Source: Galbibacter pacificus | GTDB taxonomy: Bacteria > Bacteroidota > Bacteroidia > Flavobacteriales > Flavobacteriaceae | Reading direction: 5' to 3' | DNA: 64,000 nucleotides | NCBI RefSeq assembly: GCF_029603165.1 | Contig: NZ_JAQSVC010000001.1 | Coordinates: 930,001-994,000 of the forward strand | The notes under the pieces: generated by a model | The model's database searches: none | Told to the model about the DNA's origin: nothing | Seen by the model: only the letters and a program-made list of their open reading frames with translations | Shown here: positions 43,111-51,946 of the stretch, in pieces | Position numbering within the stretch: the first letter of the stretch is position 1 | How the letters are laid out: the number at the start of each line of letters is the position of its first letter | Made by a program: the position numbers and the translations under genes

Positions 43111-43126
43111 ACATTCAAAAGCCTTG
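43095..43126. terminator. Hairpin at the end of pssA
   Basis: CAAGGCTTT (43095-43103) pairs with AAAGCCTTG (43118-43126) and includes the pssA stop codon in its loop region. It lies between convergent pssA and the META gene. No strong T run, so termination efficiency is uncertain. Confidence 0.5.
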
Positions 43127-43148
43127 GGTAATTTTATGAAATTATTTT

Positions 43149-43649
43149 TTATTCTTCTGATAGTTTAAATTCGGCTAGCGGAGCCATTCTTGCCTTGGTT
43201 ATTGTAAGGGTACCATCTTTTATAATATAAGTGTCAGATTTTTGCAGCACATCCATAAACTGTTGTTCAACTTCCATGTTCATGCATGCTTTCATGGTAC
43301 TTGCCAACTTTCTCAATTTAAACCTGTTGCCTTCCAATAGGGTGTAGGTCCCACCAAAGCTGTTGCAGCCAGAGTTTCCGCCAACCCTGTTTTCTTCGGT
43401 AGCAAAGGTTATAAAAACATTGGAGGCACTTTTGTCCAGTTCAGCTACGGGTTTTCCCATCAATTTTGTAAGTTTCCATATTTTATCTGTCAGTGCATTT
43501 TCTTCAGTAGAAGTTTTTCCTTCAGTTGTTTTCACTGTTTCGCTTTCAATATTTTCTTCTGAAGTATTTTCTTTTCCCGATTTTTGGTTACATGCAACCA
43601 TTGTCATGGCCAGGATCATGATGCTTACTTTCGCGAATGTATGTTTCAT
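43149..43649 (-). CDS. META domain (HslJ-like) lipoprotein
   Basis: The start at 43649 gives MKHTFAKVSIMILAMTMVAC with lipobox Cys20; the longer frame from 43685 adds 12 residues before it and is less likely. A Glu/Thr-rich linker (about 25-55) precedes the META domain (about 57-166): IWKLTKLMGKPVAELDKSASNVFITFATEENRVGGNSGCNSFGGTYTL..KLASTMKACMNMEVEQQFMDVL. The paired Cys and the GNSGCN motif are family hallmarks. Function unclear; HslJ-like proteins are linked to stress or antibiotic tolerance. Confidence 0.88.
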   Translation of the reverse strand: MKHTFAKVSIMILAMTMVACNQKSGKENTSEENIESETVKTTEGKTSTEENALTDKIWKLTKLMGKPVAELDKSASNVFITFATEENRVGGNSGCNSFGGTYTLLEGNRFKLRKLASTMKACMNMEVEQQFMDVLQKSDTYIIKDGTLTITKARMAPLAEFKLSEE

Positions 43650-43665
43650 AGTTTTAATTTTATGT

Positions 43666-44118
43666 TTAATTATAAATAAGCGCAATGATATATTTCTTGA
43701 TATATATTGTTATTAAAAAACAAATGCCTATAATGGCCAAATTTGCCAAGGCACGGATAATCCATTTTTGCTCCGAATAATTATGATTCAAAAATTTGGT
43801 GGTTAAAACGGCCAGTCCCATTAACAAGAACCATAAGGTAAAGAACAAAGAGATTTTTTCATGAAAAAGCATGGAAACGGCATCGTGTATAAAACCACAA
43901 AAGACAAAGGTAAATATTAATGAAATTGTGGCTGGAAATATTTTTTTTAAGGGTTTGAATACAAATTTTCCCAGGTAATACCCAAAAATTGGGTTCCAAT
44001 AATTCCAGAAACCGGAAAAGTTTTTAGCGCCTAATGAGCGGTATAGGTTGTTCCTTAATGATTTTGAACTTCCAATAGGTACCCCGTTCCTTTTCTTGAT
44101 ATATCCGGTCAAAGTCAT
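43666..44118 (-). CDS. Short MBOAT-like membrane protein
   Basis: The 150 residues contain three or four membrane helices. FSGFWNYWNPIFGYYLGKFVFKPL followed by FTFVFCGFIHDAVSML resembles the WxxWN and His-containing core of MBOAT O-acyltransferases, which are usually 350-500 residues. It could therefore be a minimal acyltransferase-like protein or a shortened relic with intact frame. There is no frameshift within it, and it has a normal start. It is 17 bases upstream of the META lipoprotein on the same strand. Confidence 0.6.
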   Translation of the reverse strand: MTLTGYIKKRNGVPIGSSKSLRNNLYRSLGAKNFSGFWNYWNPIFGYYLGKFVFKPLKKIFPATISLIFTFVFCGFIHDAVSMLFHEKISLFFTLWFLLMGLAVLTTKFLNHNYSEQKWIIRALANLAIIGICFLITIYIKKYIIALIYN

Positions 44119-44197
44119 TTAAATAAATCTCTTTTTTTGATTGGGCAGGACAAATTACCTATTTATATGGATTGTTCTTCTTTTTTTAGGCGAATTT

Positions 44198-44944
44198 TTA
44201 TGAATGAAAATCTAATTTTTTCTTTCTCAATTCAAAGTTTTGCCCTAGATAAACCTTTCTTACCATTTCGTCGGCCGCCAGTTCTTCGGGCTCCCCGGCT
44301 TTTAAGATGCTACCTTCAAACATTAAATAAGAGCGTTCTGTAATGGCGAGGGTTTCCTGCACGTTGTGGTCGGTAATCAAGATGCCTATGTTTTTATTTT
44401 TAAGCTGAGCCACAATGCGTTGAATGTCTTCCACGGCAACGGGGTCTACTCCGGCAAATGGCTCGTCCAAGAGAATAAAACTCGGGTCGGTGGCAAGGGC
44501 ACGGGCAATTTCGGTCCGCCTTCGTTCCCCACCAGACAATAAATCGCCCCTGTTTTTACGTATATGGCCCAAACTGAATTCGTCAATCAGGGCTTCCATT
44601 TTCATTTGTTGTTCTTTTTTGGAAAGCTTGGTTAGTTGAAGAACGCTCATGATATTGTCTTCAATGCTCAATTTCCTAAAAACAGACGCTTCCTGTGCGA
44701 GATAGCCAATTCCGTTTTGGGCACGCTTATACATGGGGTAGTTGGTAATTTCCTGGCTGTCCAGGAAAATTTTACCTCCATTGGGTTTAATCAGGCCAAC
44801 AATCATATAGAAAGAGGTTGTTTTTCCGGCACCGTTTGGCCCCAATAAACCTACAATTTCCCCACGGTTAACTTCCAGGGAAATTCCTTTTACTACTTTT
44901 CGCCCCTTGTAGGACTTCATGATGTTTTCGGCTCTTAACTTCAT
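44198..44944 (-). CDS. lptB: Lipopolysaccharide export ATPase
   Basis: A 248-residue ABC ATPase powering LPS transport with LptFG. Walker A GPNGAGKTT near residue 36, Q-loop YLAQEASVFRKLSIEDN, signature LLSGGERRRTEIARAL, Walker B FILLDEPFAGVDPVAVEDI and switch ITDHNVQETL are complete and LptB-specific. The C-terminal extension ends KKKLDFHS. It is in the minus-strand run kdsD-tatC-AhpD-like-lptB, of which kdsD and lptB belong to LPS biogenesis. Confidence 0.95.
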   Translation of the reverse strand: MKLRAENIMKSYKGRKVVKGISLEVNRGEIVGLLGPNGAGKTTSFYMIVGLIKPNGGKIFLDSQEITNYPMYKRAQNGIGYLAQEASVFRKLSIEDNIMSVLQLTKLSKKEQQMKMEALIDEFSLGHIRKNRGDLLSGGERRRTEIARALATDPSFILLDEPFAGVDPVAVEDIQRIVAQLKNKNIGILITDHNVQETLAITERSYLMFEGSILKAGEPEELAADEMVRKVYLGQNFELRKKKLDFHS

Positions 44945-45035
44945 ACAATTGTGTGTTCAGGTGTGTTTGTGTTCAAACATCGTACCGTTCAAAAATAGGG
45001 ATTTTGAATTTAACCAGCTTTAATTTAATATAGGT

Positions 45036-45386
45036 TTAGGATTCTTTGTTTTCCAGCGCATCCCAAAATTCGTATGCTTTTCTAAGGTGAGGGATTACAA
45101 TGGTACCGCCAACAAGTGTGGCAATGCCCAATGCCTCGACCACTTCTTCCTTGGTAAGGCCTTCTTTATGGCTAGTTTCCAAATGGTATTTAATGCAATC
45201 GTCGCAACGTAAAACGGCCGAAGCTACTAAGCCTAAAAGTTCCTTGGTTTTTACGTCCAGTGCACCGGACATATATGCGTTGGTATCCAGATTAAAAATA
45301 CGCTTTATCAACTTATTGTTGTCTTCCAGTATGCGGTCGTTCATTTTAGAACGGTATGCATTGAATTCATCAACTATATCTGCCAT
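45036..45386 (-). CDS. Carboxymuconolactone decarboxylase/AhpD-like protein
   Basis: A 116-residue all-helical protein with the AhpD-type redox motif CDDCIKYHLE near residue 54 (CxxC followed by His), preceded by KTKELLGLVASAVLR and followed by GLTKEEVVEALGIATLVGGTIVIPHLRKAYEF. Likely a thiol-dependent peroxidase or alkylhydroperoxidase-like activity rather than decarboxylation. It lies between tatC and lptB on the same strand, about 90 bases from each. Confidence 0.92.
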   Translation of the reverse strand: MADIVDEFNAYRSKMNDRILEDNNKLIKRIFNLDTNAYMSGALDVKTKELLGLVASAVLRCDDCIKYHLETSHKEGLTKEEVVEALGIATLVGGTIVIPHLRKAYEFWDALENKES

Positions 45387-45477
45387 TTTGTATGTTTTTA
45401 TATAATTATAAACTATTGCATTACGGGCATTGTTATGTTGCCTTCAAGCCTTCTTCGCCAAAACTGCTAAACACGAC

Positions 45478-46320
45478 TTATTTATTTTTCATCTTTTTCA
45501 ATTTACGGTCCTCTCTTTTAAGAACTATTTTTGAAATGTAAATGCTAACTTCATACAAAATAATAATAGGTATGGACACCACAATTTGACTGGCGACATC
45601 CGGAGGTGTTATAACTGCTGATAGAATAAGCACAATTACAATGGCTATTTTACGGTATTTTCTTAAAAATTCGGGAGTAACCAAACCAATTTTGGTCAGG
45701 AAATACATCAGGATGGGTAACTCAAATATAAGTCCGCACGCAATAACCGATGCCCGTATGGTTGAAATATAGGAAGACAGGTCGATGTCGTTAAAAACTT
45801 CTTCGCTGACATGGTAATTGGCTAGAAAATTTATTGAAAGCGGGGAGATAACATAGTACCCAAACAATACACCTGTAAAAAACAAAAAGGAGGCCACCAT
45901 GATAAACCCGCGGGAGTTTTTCCGTTCATTGTCATATAATCCCGGGCTTATAAAGCGCCATAATTCCCATAAAATATAAGGGAAGCCAATAATAAAGCCT
46001 GCCCAGATGGAAGTCCAGATATGTGCCGAAAACTGTCCGGCCATCTGTCTACTTTGTATTCTAAATTGTGGCCCTTGGCAAAAAGAATCGTCCATGCCAA
46101 AATACCTTGAAATGTTACAAAAGAACTCGTAGGTAGGGAAATCTGCTTTTTTGGGGCCAAAGAGAATGGTGTCGAATATAAAATCCTTGGCAATAAAGGC
46201 AACAATACCAATAATAATTACGCCCAGTGTGGCCCTTATTAAGTGCCATCTTAATTCTTCAAGGTGATCTAGAAAAGACATTTCTTGCTCCTCTTTACCT
46301 GTACCAATTTTTTTTGTCAT
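45478..46320 (-). CDS. tatC: Sec-independent protein translocase TatC
   Basis: The 280-residue twin-arginine translocase core subunit has six membrane segments. It begins with the diagnostic MSFLDHLEELRWHLIRA near residue 15, and FIIGFPYILWELWRFISPGLYDNERK follows near 118. A loop insertion (about 50-90, with three Cys) between the first two helices is larger than in E. coli TatC. It shares one base with the kdsD stop (TAATG). A Tat-type substrate (LD-carboxypeptidase) is encoded at 50523. Confidence 0.96.
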   Translation of the reverse strand: MTKKIGTGKEEQEMSFLDHLEELRWHLIRATLGVIIIGIVAFIAKDFIFDTILFGPKKADFPTYEFFCNISRYFGMDDSFCQGPQFRIQSRQMAGQFSAHIWTSIWAGFIIGFPYILWELWRFISPGLYDNERKNSRGFIMVASFLFFTGVLFGYYVISPLSINFLANYHVSEEVFNDIDLSSYISTIRASVIACGLIFELPILMYFLTKIGLVTPEFLRKYRKIAIVIVLILSAVITPPDVASQIVVSIPIIILYEVSIYISKIVLKREDRKLKKMKNK

Positions 46321-47285
46321 TATATAATACCTTCTTTAATTAAATCATGAATATGGATTACTCCAAAATAATAGCCGTTTTTTTCTACCAAAAGCTGCGA
46401 AATGCCATATTGGTCCATTACGTCCAGCGCATCGACTGCCAAAATATCACAACTGACAGTCTTTGGGTTTACTGACATAATGTCTTTAGCTTTTAATCCG
46501 TTTATATGCTCATATTTTCTTAGCATTCTACGAATATCACCATCTGTAACGATACCCACAATTTTATTTTTATTTACAACTGCCGTTACGCCCATTAATT
46601 TTTCTGAAATTTCAACAATAACATCTCTAACATCTGCATCCTCAGAAACTTGTGGTTTCAGGTTCATGGTTGCAATGTCCTTTACGCGCAGGTAAAGTTT
46701 TTTCCCCAGCGCACCACCGGGATGGTATTTTGCAAAATCTTCGCTGCTAAAGCCTTTTAGTTTTAACAAGCAAATAGCCATGGCGTCTCCAATAACCAAT
46801 TGGGCGGTAGTACTAGTAGTTGGCGCAAGGTTGAGCGGGCATGCTTCTTTGTCTACATGCGCATTCACAACAAAATCGGCTTGTTGGCCCAAAAAGGAAT
46901 TTTTATTGGAAGTAATGGCGATAAGCTTGTTGGGGCCTTCTTTTATAAAGGGGACAAGGACTTTTATCTCGGCCGTATTCCCGCTTTTGGAAATGCAGAT
47001 AACCACATCGTCCTTAAGGATGGTCCCAAGGTCTCCGTGAATTGCATCGGCGGCGTGCATAAAAACTGCCGGAGTGCCAGTCGAATTAAAAGTTGCAACA
47101 ATTTTCGTTGCTATAATAGCGCTTTTTCCTACGCCAGTTATAATAACTCTCCCATTAGATTTGTATATATACTCAACAGCATCAGCAAATTCTTCATCTA
47201 TAAAAGAGGCAAGGTTTTTGATGGCATTGCTTTCTGTATCTATAGCCTCGATAGCATTGGCTATGATGGCACTTTTAGTATTCAA
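46320..47285 (-). CDS. kdsD: D-arabinose-5-phosphate isomerase
   Basis: Converts ribulose-5-phosphate to arabinose-5-phosphate for KDO and LPS synthesis. The 321 residues hold an SIS domain (about 30-190; GRVIITGVGKSAIIATKIVATFNSTGTPAVFMHAADAIHGDLG, SKSGNTAEI, LNLAPTTSTTAQLVIGDA, YHPGGALGKKLYLRV) and two CBS domains (about 205-320; VVNKNKIVGIVTDGDIRRML). The complete KpsF/GutQ architecture is present. Divergent from recQ; tatC follows with a one-base overlap. Confidence 0.95.
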   Translation of the reverse strand: MNTKSAIIANAIEAIDTESNAIKNLASFIDEEFADAVEYIYKSNGRVIITGVGKSAIIATKIVATFNSTGTPAVFMHAADAIHGDLGTILKDDVVICISKSGNTAEIKVLVPFIKEGPNKLIAITSNKNSFLGQQADFVVNAHVDKEACPLNLAPTTSTTAQLVIGDAMAICLLKLKGFSSEDFAKYHPGGALGKKLYLRVKDIATMNLKPQVSEDADVRDVIVEISEKLMGVTAVVNKNKIVGIVTDGDIRRMLRKYEHINGLKAKDIMSVNPKTVSCDILAVDALDVMDQYGISQLLVEKNGYYFGVIHIHDLIKEGII

Positions 47286-47371
47286 ATTTTAATTTTTTTA
47301 GAATTTGTTATAACTAAAGATTAATAGTATCTTTAGTAGTGCAAATGTATATAAAATAGTAAAACGAAAGG

Positions 47372-49573
47372 ATGAGTTCAGCTGAAATTGACTTACAGGC
47401 AGCGCTTAAACAGTATTTTGGATTTAGTCAGTTTAAAGGTTTACAAGAAAAGGTCATAAAAAATATTGTTAATGACCATAATACGTTTGTTATAATGCCT
47501 ACAGGCGGAGGGAAGTCCCTTTGCTACCAATTACCTGCGCTGGTTAAAGATGGCACGGCCATCGTTATTTCCCCCTTGATAGCTTTAATGAAAAATCAGG
47601 TAGATGCCATTCGGGGGATTTCCTCCAACAAGGGTATTGCCCATGTTTTAAACTCTTCGTTAAACAAAACCGAAGTCCGTCAAGTAAAAGAGGATATTAC
47701 CAACGGGATTACCAAATTGCTTTATGTGGCTCCCGAATCTTTGACAAAAGAAGAATATATAGACTTCTTGAGGACTGTTAAAATATCGTTTGTAGCAGTA
47801 GACGAAGCACATTGTATTTCAGAATGGGGGCATGATTTTAGGCCCGAATACAGGAACATACGTACCATTATTCAGCGTTTGGGCAACGATATTCCCATTA
47901 TAGCCTTAACGGCAACGGCAACTCCAAAAGTGCAGGAAGATATCCTGAAAAATTTAGGAGTAAATAGTGCCGAAGTTTATAAAGCGTCGTTCAACAGGCC
48001 AAATTTATATTATGAAGTGAGGCCGAAAACCAAAAATGTAGATGCCGATATCATCCGTTTTGTAAAACAGAACGAAGGAAAATCCGGGATTATATATTGC
48101 CTCAGCAGGAAACGTGTTGAAGAACTTGCACAAACACTCCAGGTTAATGGTATCAAGGCGGTTCCTTACCATGCCGGGCTCGATGCAAAAACACGTGCCA
48201 AACATCAGGATATGTTTTTAATGGAAGATGTAGATGTAGTGGTTGCTACCATTGCATTTGGTATGGGGATAGATAAACCCGACGTCCGGTTTGTAATACA
48301 CCACGATATTCCCAAAAGCATAGAAAGTTATTACCAGGAAACAGGTCGCGCTGGCCGTGACGGGGGCGAAGGCCATTGTTTGGCATTCTACTCTTATAAA
48401 GACATAGAAAAACTAGAGAAGTTTATGAGCGGCAAGCCCGTTGCCGAACAGGAAATTGGCCATGCCCTGCTTCAAGATATGGTTGCCTATGCCGAGACCT
48501 CGATGTCCAGAAGAAAATACATTCTTCATTATTTTGGAGAGGAATTCGACGATGTCAATGGGGAAGGAGCCGATATGGATGATAACATCAGGCACCCCAA
48601 GAAAAAGCACGAAGCAAAAGAAGATGTTGTTAAATTGCTGAAAGTTATAAAAGGTACTAAAGAAAAATACAAGGCAAAAGAAATTGTAAACACCCTTGTC
48701 GGGAAAGTGAATGCCTTGATAAAATCCCACAAAACAGATGAGCGTCCGTTTTTTGGTACGGGAAAAGACCACGACCCAGCTTATTGGATGGCCTTGATAC
48801 GTCAAGTATTGGTTACCGGGATGCTCCACAAGGAAATAGAACAATATGGTGTTTTGCACGTAACAGATAGAGGGGAGGCATTTTTGAAGCAACCGGAATC
48901 CTTTATGATGACCGAAGACCATACCTATGAAGATGCCAATGACGACACCATTGTGACCGCTGGAAAAAGCGGTGGCGCCGTAGCCGACGAGCAATTGCTT
49001 AAAATGCTAAAAGACCTTAGAAAACAAGAAGCCAAAAAGCAAGAAGTTCCACCATTTGTGATATTTCAGGACCCTTCGCTGGAAGACATGGCTTTAAAAT
49101 ACCCAATTTCAATAGACGAGCTCATTAATATCCACGGAGTTGGGGAAGGAAAAGCTAGAAAATTCGGGAAACCATTCGTTGCCTTTGTAAAAAAATATGT
49201 TGAAGAAAACGACATTATAAGGCCAGACGATATGGTAGTTAAATCTACCGGGGCAAATTCTGCCTTGAAACTCTACGTAATCCAAAATATAGACAGAAAG
49301 CTTCCATTAGACGATATTGCCGCTTCCAAGGGTATATCCATGGACGACTTGATTAAGGAAATGGAACAGATTGTGTATATGGGCACTAAATTGAACGTAG
49401 ATTACTGGATAGATGAAATCCTTGATGAAGACCAGCAGGAAGAATTGCACGATTATTTTATTGAAGCCGAAGATGATAAAATTTCATTGGCCATGGAAGA
49501 ATTCGATGGCGATTATGAAGACGATGAAATACGTTTGTATAGGATTAAATTTATAAGCGACGTGGCTAATTAA
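47372..49573 (+). CDS. recQ: ATP-dependent DNA helicase RecQ
   Basis: A 733-residue 3'-5' helicase with Walker A MPTGGGKSLCYQ near residue 47, DEAH box VDEAHCISEWGHDFRPEYR near 138, ALTATAT, motif VI QETGRAGRDG near 330, an RQC region (about 360-510) and an HRDC domain (about 545-615; EVPPFVIFQDPSLEDMALKYP). The C-terminal 100 residues are acidic with a helical RQC-like segment. The zinc-binding cysteines of E. coli RecQ (in the RRxxLLNYFGE..CGNCDxC region) are not conserved: RRKYILHYFGEEFDDVNGEGADMDD has none. Confidence 0.96.
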   Translation: MSSAEIDLQAALKQYFGFSQFKGLQEKVIKNIVNDHNTFVIMPTGGGKSLCYQLPALVKDGTAIVISPLIALMKNQVDAIRGISSNKGIAHVLNSSLNKTEVRQVKEDITNGITKLLYVAPESLTKEEYIDFLRTVKISFVAVDEAHCISEWGHDFRPEYRNIRTIIQRLGNDIPIIALTATATPKVQEDILKNLGVNSAEVYKASFNRPNLYYEVRPKTKNVDADIIRFVKQNEGKSGIIYCLSRKRVEELAQTLQVNGIKAVPYHAGLDAKTRAKHQDMFLMEDVDVVVATIAFGMGIDKPDVRFVIHHDIPKSIESYYQETGRAGRDGGEGHCLAFYSYKDIEKLEKFMSGKPVAEQEIGHALLQDMVAYAETSMSRRKYILHYFGEEFDDVNGEGADMDDNIRHPKKKHEAKEDVVKLLKVIKGTKEKYKAKEIVNTLVGKVNALIKSHKTDERPFFGTGKDHDPAYWMALIRQVLVTGMLHKEIEQYGVLHVTDRGEAFLKQPESFMMTEDHTYEDANDDTIVTAGKSGGAVADEQLLKMLKDLRKQEAKKQEVPPFVIFQDPSLEDMALKYPISIDELINIHGVGEGKARKFGKPFVAFVKKYVEENDIIRPDDMVVKSTGANSALKLYVIQNIDRKLPLDDIAASKGISMDDLIKEMEQIVYMGTKLNVDYWIDEILDEDQQEELHDYFIEAEDDKISLAMEEFDGDYEDDEIRLYRIKFISDVAN

Positions 49574-49578
49574 TAAAA

Positions 49579-49974
49579 TTATTTTTTTGATAAAAATTCT
49601 AAATAATCACCATTTTCGATAAGTGTAAAAGTATCGACAGCTATTTTTAAATGATATACCAGAGCTTTGATTTTTGTGTTGTTTACTAAAATTATGGCTT
49701 CCCTTTTTTCGTAATAATCAAATTCCGGGTCGTTAATGCCTTCGTAAGTATCTAAAGAATCCATGATGCTTTTTACGTTTTTCTCGACGTAATAGACTTC
49801 ACCTTTAATTTTTAAATCGGCCGAAGCATCAAAAACGGCACCGGGAAAAGCACCCAAGTCGTATAGCCTGCCAGATGCCTGGCCTTTTCCAATATATGTT
49901 GCGTTTGTATGTAAATTTTGGGCAAATGTATTATAAAATCCACGCATTAAAGTGCCGTATACAAATACATGCAT
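49579..49974 (-). CDS. Gamma-glutamylcyclotransferase-like (GGCT) protein
   Basis: The start at 49974 (MHVFVYGTLMRGFYNTF) puts the family-defining VYGTLM motif at the N-terminus and leaves a 10-base gap to the GNAT stop; the longer frame to 50013 would overlap it. The protein has 131 residues with GRLYDLGAFPGAVFDA, IKGEVYYVEKNVKSIMDSLDTYEGINDPEFDYYEKRE (the conserved Glu lies in this region) and a short tail. It probably cyclises gamma-glutamyl groups; substrate unknown. Confidence 0.9.
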   Translation of the reverse strand: MHVFVYGTLMRGFYNTFAQNLHTNATYIGKGQASGRLYDLGAFPGAVFDASADLKIKGEVYYVEKNVKSIMDSLDTYEGINDPEFDYYEKREAIILVNNTKIKALVYHLKIAVDTFTLIENGDYLEFLSKK

Positions 49975-49984
49975 GTTGTTATTG

Positions 49985-50485
49985 TTAGTTGGAGAGTTTA
50001 TAATAACGGTCAATACAATTGTCCTGTTCGTTGTAGATTTCTTTTATAAACCGAAAGGTAGAGTCCAGTATCCGTACCGATGTAAGATTGTTTTTGTCCA
50101 CATACGCTACAATTTCCTTTATCTTTTTTTCTTCAAAGGCATATTTTATCAGTCCGTTGGTAACTTCCTTTCCAAAGCCTTGTTTCCAATACTCCTTTAA
50201 TAAGCGGTAACCAATCTCACATTCTTCTTTTTCGTTTTTAACCAGTGCAATGGTACCAATAAAGCTGTTGCTATCTTTAATGGTAATGGCCCAAACCCAA
50301 AAATCGTTCTTCGGGTTTTTATAAAAGTTTAGAATGTTTTCCAGGTCTTTTTTATTTTCTTCAAGGCTAAAGATTTTCCCTCCAATATAGCGCATCACTG
50401 TTTGGTCGTTCTGCATTTTATGAAACAGATCGAGGTCTTTCATGGTGAGCTCCCTAATGGTTAATCTATTTGTTTGGAATATCAT
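49985..50485 (-). CDS. GNAT-family N-acetyltransferase (RimJ/RimL type)
   Basis: The 166 residues begin with IFQTNRLTIRELTMKDLDLFHKMQNDQTVMRYIGG. The acetyl-CoA site region ECEIGYRLLKEYWKQGFGKEVTNGLIKYAFEEKKIKEIVAYVDKNNLTSVRILD is clear. Ribosomal-protein N-terminal acetyltransferases and small-molecule acetylators share this form, so the substrate is open. It overlaps nothing and is followed by the GGCT gene after 10 bases. Confidence 0.92.
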   Translation of the reverse strand: MIFQTNRLTIRELTMKDLDLFHKMQNDQTVMRYIGGKIFSLEENKKDLENILNFYKNPKNDFWVWAITIKDSNSFIGTIALVKNEKEECEIGYRLLKEYWKQGFGKEVTNGLIKYAFEEKKIKEIVAYVDKNNLTSVRILDSTFRFIKEIYNEQDNCIDRYYKLSN

Positions 50486-50522
50486 ACATATAAAGGTATG
50501 ATAAAAAACCTAATACTGGAAA

Positions 50523-51590
50523 CTATGAAGCCACACTATTTTCCAATAATTGCAAATTGAAATTTTTAGTGTCCAAAGTAGCTTCTATCCCTACGGGGAT
50601 GGTTAAATGTTTTTTAATATGTCCAATGGAGAATCCGTAAATGGAAGGAATATTTAAGGGCTTAATGCGGTCCAGGATAACTTCCCGTAGGCTAAAAGAA
50701 ACCCGTTTGGGCTCGTTGCACCCTTTAAAAACGCCCAACACGATCCCGCGTGCATTTTTAAAGGTTTTGGAGTCGAGCAATTGGGTTAACATTCTGTCAA
50801 TCCGGTACGGGTCTTCGTCTATGTCTTCAATAAAAACAATTTTATCGGTATAATCTATATCAAACTCGGTTCCCGTCATGGCCGATAGCAGCGAGAGGTT
50901 CCCGCCCACCAGTTTACCGGTGGCTTTTCCAGAGTTTATTACATATTGCTCAAAGGTTGCGTCGTCTGCAACGGTCTGGCTGGAATAGGTTTCGGGCGTT
51001 AAGGCAATGCTGTTGTTGGCATGGCAAATAATATCTTCCAGATGAGACCTGTTAAACTCATTGTCCAGGGTGGTGCCTACCGGCCCGTGAAAGGTTACCA
51101 GTCCGGTTTGTTGGTATATGGCATTTACCAGTGCGGTAATATCGCTAAAGCCTACCAATACTTTTGGATTTTGACGGATATGCTCAAAATTTATCTGGTT
51201 AAGTATGCGGGTACAGCCATATCCGCCCCTGGCGCAAACAATGCCATCAATGTCCGGGTTTAAAAACATTTCATGTAAGTCTGCCACCCTGGCTTCGTCG
51301 GTATTGCTTAAATAACCAAAATTACCTTCTATCCGTGGGGTATGGTACGGAACAAAACCCATGGTTTTTACATTGGTAATGGCATTTTGCAGGGCGTCGC
51401 TGGACAGGGCGTATCCGGGGGCTATTAAACCAACCGTATCTCCTTTCTTTAACTTCTTTGGAAGGATAATGGTATCTTCTTGCGCTTTTTGCAGGGTTTC
51501 CGGTATTTGTTGGGAAATAGCAGTTCCCATGGGAACTGCTGTAAGGGCAGAAACTTGTACCCCCCGGGCGATAAATTTTCTTCTATTCAT
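50523..51590 (-). CDS. ldcA: LD-carboxypeptidase (S66), Tat-exported
   Basis: A 355-residue peptidase of the S66 family cleaving the L-D bond in murein tetrapeptides during recycling or trimming. The N-terminus MNRRKFIARGVQVSALTAVPMG is a twin-arginine signal. Motifs are LKKGDTVGLIAPGYA near residue 47, VCARGGYGCTRIL near 140, VGFSDITAL (nucleophile Ser) near 164, GGNLSLLSAMTGTEF near 230, FIEDIDEDPYRIDRML (Glu) near 253 and IGHIKKHLTIPVG (His) near 323. Export by Tat is unusual for a mostly cytoplasmic E. coli activity and suggests a periplasmic role. Confidence 0.92.
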   Translation of the reverse strand: MNRRKFIARGVQVSALTAVPMGTAISQQIPETLQKAQEDTIILPKKLKKGDTVGLIAPGYALSSDALQNAITNVKTMGFVPYHTPRIEGNFGYLSNTDEARVADLHEMFLNPDIDGIVCARGGYGCTRILNQINFEHIRQNPKVLVGFSDITALVNAIYQQTGLVTFHGPVGTTLDNEFNRSHLEDIICHANNSIALTPETYSSQTVADDATFEQYVINSGKATGKLVGGNLSLLSAMTGTEFDIDYTDKIVFIEDIDEDPYRIDRMLTQLLDSKTFKNARGIVLGVFKGCNEPKRVSFSLREVILDRIKPLNIPSIYGFSIGHIKKHLTIPVGIEATLDTKNFNLQLLENSVAS

Positions 51591-51752
51591 TGTAAAAACT
51601 AATTAGCAGCTTTTCAAAACTACTTAATTTTTTTGGCTTCGTCACGGGTTTTTACAATTCATCCCGTAAAAGTAACAGCTCGGTAATTCATTTTTTATAA
51701 ATAGAGGGCTATTTATCAATTTTGAACTGTATTAATCAAACAACCAAATAAA

Positions 51753-51932
51753 ATGATACGACTTCTTTATTACATGTTGCTTTTGCTCTTTAACTTGTTG
51801 GGGGGCAAACTTCAGCAAAAAGAAAAACCGATGGCCGTTCAAAAGGAAAAGATAACATCGGTAAGCAGGGCAGTATGTATTTCAGAAAAAATAAAAAAAG
51901 AGAAACTTTCATTAACTTTAAATTCATTTTAA
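51753..51932 (+). CDS. Possible small membrane peptide upstream of the histidine kinase
   Basis: A 59-codon ORF with an N-terminal hydrophobic helix (LLYYMLLLLFNLLGG) followed by a Lys/Glu-rich tail. It ends 14 bases before the kinase start on the same strand. I do not recognise it. It could be a leader or regulatory peptide of the two-component operon, or a chance frame. Confidence 0.3.
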   Translation: MIRLLYYMLLLLFNLLGGKLQQKEKPMAVQKEKITSVSRAVCISEKIKKEKLSLTLNSF

Positions 51933-51946
51933 CAAACCGTAGGGGT

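Noticed and set aside
48413-48994. 193-codon antisense ORF within recQ
   Set aside because: Runs opposite to an intact, motif-complete recQ; its translation is rich in Phe/Gly/Cys without domain pattern.
49975-50013. Longer N-terminus of the GGCT protein
   Set aside because: It would overlap the GNAT gene by 29 bases and put 13 unrelated residues before the VYGTLM motif that normally sits at the N-terminus.
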